Part shown: in pieces, positions 4,380 to 8,345 of the stretch
How the letters are laid out: the number at the start of each line of letters is the position of its first letter
How positions within the stretch are numbered: position 1 is the first letter of the stretch
NCBI GenBank assembly: GCA_937901055.1
Contig: CALCGO010000497.1
Coordinates: 1-8,345 of the forward strand
Direction: 5' to 3'
From: an uncultured Rhodobacterales bacterium
GTDB lineage: Bacteria > Pseudomonadota > Alphaproteobacteria > Rhodobacterales > Rhodobacteraceae
DNA: 8,345 nucleotides
Made by a program: the position numbers and the translations under genes
The notes under the pieces: model-generated
Databases searched by the model: none
The model's input: only the letters and a program-made list of their open reading frames with translations
Told to the model about the DNA's origin: nothing

Positions 4380-7208
4380 CTACAGCATTTCTTTGAGATA
4401 GTGCCCTGTGTAACTAGCTTCGACGTTTGCAATATCTTCGGGTGTTCCCGTCGCGATGATCTGACCGCCGGCGTCACCACCCTCTGGTCCGATGTCGATC
4501 ACATGGTCGGCGGTTTTCACCACATCAAGGTTGTGTTCAATCACGATGACCGAATTACCCTGATCCACCAGTTCATGCAGCACTTCCAGCAGTTTTTTCA
4601 CATCCTCGAAATGCAGACCCGTGGTGGGTTCGTCCAGAATATACAATGTCCGCCCAGTGGAGCGTTTCGCCAATTCTTTAGACAGTTTAACCCGCTGTGC
4701 CTCGCCCCCCGAAAGGGTCGTGGCGGATTGGCCGACTTTGATGTAGCCCAGACCAACCCGCATCAACGTTGTCATCTTGTCGCGAATGCTTGGAACCGCC
4801 TTGAACAGGTCGGCGGCTTCGTCAACATTCATGTCAAGAACGTCGGCTATGCTATTGCCTTTAAACCGTATTTCCAATGTTTCGCGGTTGTACCGCTTGC
4901 CCTTGCAGCTTTCACATTCGACGTAAACATCCGGCAAAAAATGCATTTCGATCTTGATAAGACCATCACCTTTACACGCCTCACAGCGCCCGCCTTTAAC
5001 ATTAAAACTGAACCGACCGGGCTTATATCCGCGTGCTTTGGATTCAGGCAAACCGGCAAACCATTCGCGAATGGGCGTAAACGCACCGGTGTAAGTTGCG
5101 GGATTGGATCGTGGGGTACGCCCAATGGCGGATTGGTTGATATCAATAACTTTATCGAGATACTCCAAACCCTTGATGGATTCCGAAGGGGCCGGAACCT
5201 GCCGCGCCCCGTTCAAACGCATCGAGGCGGTTTTAAACAAAGTCTCGATCGTCAGCGTTGATTTCCCGCCGCCAGACACACCTGTAACACAGGTAAAAGT
5301 CCCCAGCGGATACTCTGCGGTGACGTTCTTCAGATTGTTACCCGTCGCACCCGTAACGACAATTTTCTTGCCGTTGCCTTTGCGCCGTACTGTCGGCACG
5401 TCGATCTTGCGTTTGCCGGTAAGGTACTGCCCGGTAACAGACTTTTTATTCGCGCAAACCTGTTTCGGCGTTCCTTCGGCGATAATTTCGCCGCCGTGAA
5501 TTCCGGCTGCGGGGCCAATGTCGATGACATGATCGGCTTCGCGAATAGCTTCCTCGTCGTGCTCAACGACGATCACGGTATTGCCTTGATCCCGCAGGTT
5601 TTTCAACGTTACCAGCAAGCGTCCGTTGTCGCGTTGGTGCAACCCGATGGACGGTTCGTCCAGCACGTAAAGTACCCCTGTCAAACCAGATCCGATCTGG
5701 CTGGCAAGACGAATCCGTTGACTTTCACCACCCGAAAGCGTGCCGGAGTTCCGCGACAACGTCAGATAATCCAACCCCACGTTCACCAAAAACCCCAACC
5801 GTTCGCGGATTTCCTTAAGGATCGCCAATGCGATTTCGTTTTTCTGTTTGCTAAGGCTGTCCGGAACCGTCAGCACCCAATCGAGCGCCTCTTTGATAGA
5901 CATCTGCACCACTTGGCCGACGTGCAAATCGGCGATCTTCACGGCCAGCGCTTCGGGCCGCAGGCGGTACCCATCGCAGGCCTTACAGTGGCGATTGTTC
6001 TGATACCGTTCAAACTCTTCGCGTATCCAATTGCTGTCGGTTTCGCGATAGCGCCGCTCCATATTCGGGATAACCCCTTCGAACGGGCGGGAGATTTCGT
6101 AAACACGCCCCCCTTCGTCATAGCGGAACTTGATCTCTTCTTTGCCTGAACCGCGCAGCATAACTTCATGAATTTTCTCAGGAAGTTTGGACCACGGTAA
6201 GGTGCGGTCAAATCCGTAATGATTGGAAATCGACTCAATCGTCTGGCGTGAATACGGCGACTTGGACTTCGCCCAATTTGCAATCGCCCCATTGGGTAGC
6301 GACAGGCTGCGATCCGGCACAATCAGGTTTTCATCGAAATACAGCTCCACGCCCAGACCGCCGCAATCAGGGCAAGCCCCGAAAGGTGCGTTGAAAGAAA
6401 ACAGGCGCGGTTCGATTTCAGGAATGGTAAAGCCGCTGACTGGACAAGCGTATTTTTCAGAAAACACGTGGCGTTCAGCCCCCTCATCCGCGATTTCCAG
6501 CACTGCAATGCCATCGGCAAGGTCCAGCGCAGTGCGCAAACTGTCTGCCAAGCGGCCTTCCATGCCACTTTTGATCACAACACGATCAACAACCACATCG
6601 ATGTTATGGCGGAATTTCTTGTCGAGCGTCGGCGGTTCTTCGAGATCAAAAAACTCCCCGTTAACCTTGACGCGCTGGAAACCCTGCTTGCGCAGCTCAA
6701 GGAACTCTTTGCGATACTCCCCCTTACGATCCCGCACGATCGGGGCCAGCAGATAGGCGCGCGTCCCCTCCTCCAATGAGGCGACACGGTCAACCATATC
6801 GGAAACCTGCTGCGCCTCGATCGGCAAACCGGTTGCCGGTGAATAGGGCGTCCCAACGCGTGCGAACAACAGGCGCATATAATCGTAGATTTCCGTGACC
6901 GTACCAACGGTAGAGCGCGGGTTTTTCGAGGTCGTCTTCTGTTCAATCGAAATCGCAGGCGAGAGGCCGGCAATGTGATCGACATCCGGCTTGTGCATCA
7001 TATCAAGGAACTGGCGCGCATAAGCGGACAGGCTTTCGACATACCGCCGCTGCCCTTCCGCATAGATCGTATCGAAGGCAAGTGAGGATTTACCGGAGCC
7101 GGAAAGCCCCGTAATCACCACCAGTTTATAGCGCGGGATATCAATGTCGATATCCTTGAGGTTATGCTCGCGCGCACCGCGCACCTCGATATTTTTCAGC
7201 TCAGCCAT
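4380..7208 (-). CDS. uvrA: excinuclease ABC subunit A (UvrA), nucleotide excision repair damage sensor
   Basis: UvrA is the ATP-dependent damage-recognition subunit of UvrABC nucleotide excision repair and loads UvrB at lesions. At 942 residues it is full length. First ABC module: Walker A GLSGSGKSS at residues 34-42 and signature LSGGESQR near 489, followed by VLDEPSIGLH. Second module: Walker A GVSGGGKST near 645 and signature LSGGEAQR near 829, followed by ILDEPTTGLH. The C-terminal zinc module is complete (CEAC near 741, CESC near 763). The first zinc module has only three of four cysteines: CPVS near 255, then CPDC. I believe this is usual in alphaproteobacteria. The start is set by MAELKNIEVRGAREHNLK and by GGGGAG at 7214-7219, 5 bases from ATG 7208. 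The open frame runs 43 codons further upstream, but those residues are unlike UvrA and cross the promoter. A putative LexA-controlled promoter precedes it. Confidence 0.97.
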   Translation of the reverse strand: MAELKNIEVRGAREHNLKDIDIDIPRYKLVVITGLSGSGKSSLAFDTIYAEGQRRYVESLSAYARQFLDMMHKPDVDHIAGLSPAISIEQKTTSKNPRSTVGTVTEIYDYMRLLFARVGTPYSPATGLPIEAQQVSDMVDRVASLEEGTRAYLLAPIVRDRKGEYRKEFLELRKQGFQRVKVNGEFFDLEEPPTLDKKFRHNIDVVVDRVVIKSGMEGRLADSLRTALDLADGIAVLEIADEGAERHVFSEKYACPVSGFTIPEIEPRLFSFNAPFGACPDCGGLGVELYFDENLIVPDRSLSLPNGAIANWAKSKSPYSRQTIESISNHYGFDRTLPWSKLPEKIHEVMLRGSGKEEIKFRYDEGGRVYEISRPFEGVIPNMERRYRETDSNWIREEFERYQNNRHCKACDGYRLRPEALAVKIADLHVGQVVQMSIKEALDWVLTVPDSLSKQKNEIALAILKEIRERLGFLVNVGLDYLTLSRNSGTLSGGESQRIRLASQIGSGLTGVLYVLDEPSIGLHQRDNGRLLVTLKNLRDQGNTVIVVEHDEEAIREADHVIDIGPAAGIHGGEIIAEGTPKQVCANKKSVTGQYLTGKRKIDVPTVRRKGNGKKIVVTGATGNNLKNVTAEYPLGTFTCVTGVSGGGKSTLTIETLFKTASMRLNGARQVPAPSESIKGLEYLDKVIDINQSAIGRTPRSNPATYTGAFTPIREWFAGLPESKARGYKPGRFSFNVKGGRCEACKGDGLIKIEMHFLPDVYVECESCKGKRYNRETLEIRFKGNSIADVLDMNVDEAADLFKAVPSIRDKMTTLMRVGLGYIKVGQSATTLSGGEAQRVKLSKELAKRSTGRTLYILDEPTTGLHFEDVKKLLEVLHELVDQGNSVIVIEHNLDVVKTADHVIDIGPEGGDAGGQIIATGTPEDIANVEASYTGHYLKEML

Positions 7209-7264
7209 TTTAGCTCCCCTAACCCGACAACGGTCTATAGAATCCGTGCGGGAATGCGAAGGGC

Positions 7265-7293
7265 AGAATGGGAACAAAACGAGATCATTGCAA
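7265..7293 (-). promoter_or_regulatory. putative uvrA promoter with embedded LexA (SOS) box
   Basis: On the minus strand, TTGCAA (7288-7293) and CATTCT (7265-7270) are separated by exactly 17 bases, a plausible -35/-10 pair for uvrA. The spacer contains GATC-N7-GTTC (7272-7286, with TCGTTTT as the seven bases). This is one mismatch from the alphaproteobacterial LexA direct repeat GTTC-N7-GTTC. Bound LexA would block polymerase in this position, and uvrA is a classical SOS target, including in Rhodobacter. The start would fall near 7258, leaving a leader of about 50 bases. Confidence 0.5.
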
Positions 7294-7331
7294 GTAAAAT
7301 CCCTCTTTTTTCCAAAATACCCTCTAGACAC

Positions 7332-7347
7332 ATTCAATTTCTTGAAT
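7332..7347. repeat. perfect small inverted repeat in the uvrA-rhodanese divergent region
   Basis: ATTCAA (7332-7337) and TTGAAT (7342-7347) form a perfect 6-bp palindrome around TTTC. It lies between the putative uvrA promoter and the rhodanese promoter, so it could be an operator for either. The region is A+T rich, which raises the odds of chance. Confidence 0.3.
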
Positions 7348-7363
7348 TAATTGTAAACACAAG

Positions 7364-7393
7364 TTGAAATAGAAACGGTAGACCTTATCTACC
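7364..7393 (+). promoter_or_regulatory. possible rhodanese promoter overlapped by an inverted repeat
   Basis: TTGAAA (7364-7369) and TATCTA (7386-7391) are 16 bases apart and suit a sigma-70 promoter, with a leader of about 28 bases before ATG 7427. A perfect 6-bp inverted repeat, GGTAGA (7377-7382) and TCTACC (7388-7393), overlaps the -10 hexamer. A repressor dimer bound there would occlude the promoter. No regulator gene is visible nearby. Confidence 0.35.
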
Positions 7394-7426
7394 TGCTCAA
7401 CACGGAATCAAACGTAAGGAAATATC

Positions 7427-7789
7427 ATGAGCTTCTTTAGCCGCAAACCAACTACACCCGGCCTCTCCGCACAGGATGCTGTTGCAATGTCGAAAAATGG
7501 CGAAATCGCTATCATCGACGTTCGTGACATCTCGGAACTTCAGAAGACTGGCAAAGCAAAAACCGCACATCACATCCCTCTTATGCTGCTGCAAAGCCAC
7601 GCGAACCCAAGCCACCCTGAATTCAACAAGTCCTTGGACACGTCCAAGCCAGTTGCTGTTTATTGTGCGTCCGGCGCACGTTCCGGCATGGCTGTTCGGG
7701 CTTTGACGCAGATGGGTTTTGAAAGCGTACACAACATCGGTGGCCTTATGCACTGGCACTCCGCTGGTGGCGAGCTGGAACGCGCTTAA
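7427..7789 (+). CDS. single-domain rhodanese-like sulfurtransferase
   Basis: This is a cytoplasmic single rhodanese domain of 120 residues, with no signal peptide or membrane segment. Such proteins carry persulfide sulfur on an active-site Cys, and the partner is unknown here. The active loop CASGARS has Cys80 followed by Arg85, the usual six-residue thiosulfate-sulfurtransferase-type loop. The entry strand has IIDVRD at residues 29-34, where the DVR motif is standard, and the C-terminal FESVHNIGGLMHW matches the usual 'V.nl.GG...W' end of the domain. In the cleft-facing region it has HHIPL at 48-52, where many family members have GHIPGA. ATG 7427 has AAGGA at about 7416-7420 with a good spacer. 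It is divergent from uvrA and ends tail to tail with the transglycosylase gene, the two stop codons overlapping. Confidence 0.9.
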   Translation: MSFFSRKPTTPGLSAQDAVAMSKNGEIAIIDVRDISELQKTGKAKTAHHIPLMLLQSHANPSHPEFNKSLDTSKPVAVYCASGARSGMAVRALTQMGFESVHNIGGLMHWHSAGGELERA

Positions 7790-8345
7790 AGGCCCAACAC
7801 CTTCTGGACGTAATTTTGCGTCTCTTCATACGGCGGGATGCCGCCGTATTTTGACACCGCCCCCGGGCCCGCATTATATGCCGCCAACGCCAAATCCCAT
7901 GATCCAAAGCGGTCATGTTGTTGGCGTAAATATCGCGCCCCGCCTTCAATATTCTGTTGTGCATTCCATGGGTTTACGCCCAGTTCCAGCGCCGTGCTCG
8001 GCATCAACTGCGTTAACCCGATAGCACCCTGTTCAGAGCTCGCGACAGGATCCCAGTTCGATTCTGTTGATATCAAATTAAAGAATATCTGCGATGGAAT
8101 ATCGTATCTGTTCGCAACACTCAGCGCGTACTCGTAAAACCGCGAGGGCAGCAGTTCTTCTTGAACTTGCGGCGGGATCGTAGCTAAACGTCCGCGTAGT
8201 GCGTATAGGTTTGCCGACATACCACTGGATTTTGACGCTTCCAGCCTGTTTCTTTCGATGAAGCTGTTCGCACCATGAAATTCCAGAACGCGGGCATTAA
8301 ACTCTTGTGCAAGCGGCACCGTTGCGAAAACGCAAACAACCCCCA
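7786..8345 (-). CDS. lytic murein transglycosylase (SLT domain, GH23), 5' end off the window
   Basis: This exported peptidoglycan-cleaving enzyme makes 1,6-anhydromuropeptides. The reading frame stays open to the right edge: the residues before the first candidate GTG (8319) read GVVCVFATVPLAQEF, the hydrophobic core and cleavage region of a signal peptide. The true start is therefore just outside, and 185 residues are visible. Residues about 60-185 are the SLT domain: ISTESNW with catalytic Glu at visible residue 94, then SSEQGAIGLTQLMPSTA, NIEGGARYLR, and the AAYNAGPGAV motif, ending with YEETQNYVQKVL. The region between the signal peptide and the domain is about 50 residues, Ser/Arg/Glu-rich and without recognised motifs. 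The total length is near the small single-domain SLT class rather than Slt70. The TAA stop (7786-7788) overlaps the rhodanese TAA on the other strand. Confidence 0.88.
   Translation of the reverse strand, partial: GVVCVFATVPLAQEFNARVLEFHGANSFIERNRLEASKSSGMSANLYALRGRLATIPPQVQEELLPSRFYEYALSVANRYDIPSQIFFNLISTESNWDPVASSEQGAIGLTQLMPSTALELGVNPWNAQQNIEGGARYLRQQHDRFGSWDLALAAYNAGPGAVSKYGGIPPYEETQNYVQKVLGL

Noticed and set aside
4335..5261. Long plus-strand open frame of 308 codons
   Set aside because: It is antisense to uvrA, has no recognisable domain or good ribosome site, and the opposite strand has an unambiguous UvrA.
5496..6149. Plus-strand open frame of 217 codons
   Set aside because: Also a shadow of uvrA; its composition follows from the UvrA codons on the other strand.
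8317..8319. GTG as the start of the transglycosylase
   Set aside because: The frame continues upstream to the window edge with a hydrophobic signal-peptide core, so the real start is outside the window.

Overview
The window looks like ordinary chromosome from an alphaproteobacterium, most likely a Rhodobacterales (Roseobacter-group) bacterium of moderate G+C. The evidence is an alphaproteobacterial-type UvrA, an MmsB-type 3-hydroxyisobutyrate dehydrogenase, small pilin-like proteins with a G-AVTVDW core, an RcnB-like CPPGLA protein, and LexA-like and FNR-like operator sites of the kinds used in this group. The lineage is inferred by eye from family resemblance; no search was run.

Layout. (1) 2-682 (+): the C-terminal three quarters of an MmsB dehydrogenase, cut by the left edge. 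(2) 689-2392: two paralogous Flp-pilin-like genes, both on the minus strand (765-1205 and 1922-2392), on either side of a small exported RcnB-like protein on the plus strand (1483-1815). Convergent gene ends share bidirectional hairpin terminators at 689-710 and 1834-1875. A near-consensus FNR-type box lies upstream of the second pilin gene. (3) 2594-7208: four minus-strand genes in the order uvrA, small lipoprotein, P-loop nucleotide kinase, rssA-like patatin phospholipase. The last two overlap by 8 bp, and the run is probably at least partly an operon. (4) A divergent control region (7209-7426) between uvrA and a single-domain rhodanese gene. It holds a putative LexA box inside a plausible uvrA promoter, and two perfect small inverted repeats on the rhodanese side. 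(5) 7786-8345 (-): a lytic transglycosylase whose 5' end runs off the right edge. Its stop codon overlaps that of the rhodanese gene.

How the genes relate. Amino-acid catabolism (MmsB), DNA repair (UvrA), sulfur transfer (rhodanese) and wall remodelling (transglycosylase) are unrelated housekeeping jobs. The most accessory-looking part is the 0.7-2.6 kb block of envelope or secreted small proteins. I saw no tRNA, rRNA, CRISPR array, insertion sequence or phage gene. I found no convincing evidence of a wholly new multi-gene system. The items most worth a second look are the paired atypical pilins with their possible oxygen-responsive control, and the small lipoprotein gene next to uvrA.
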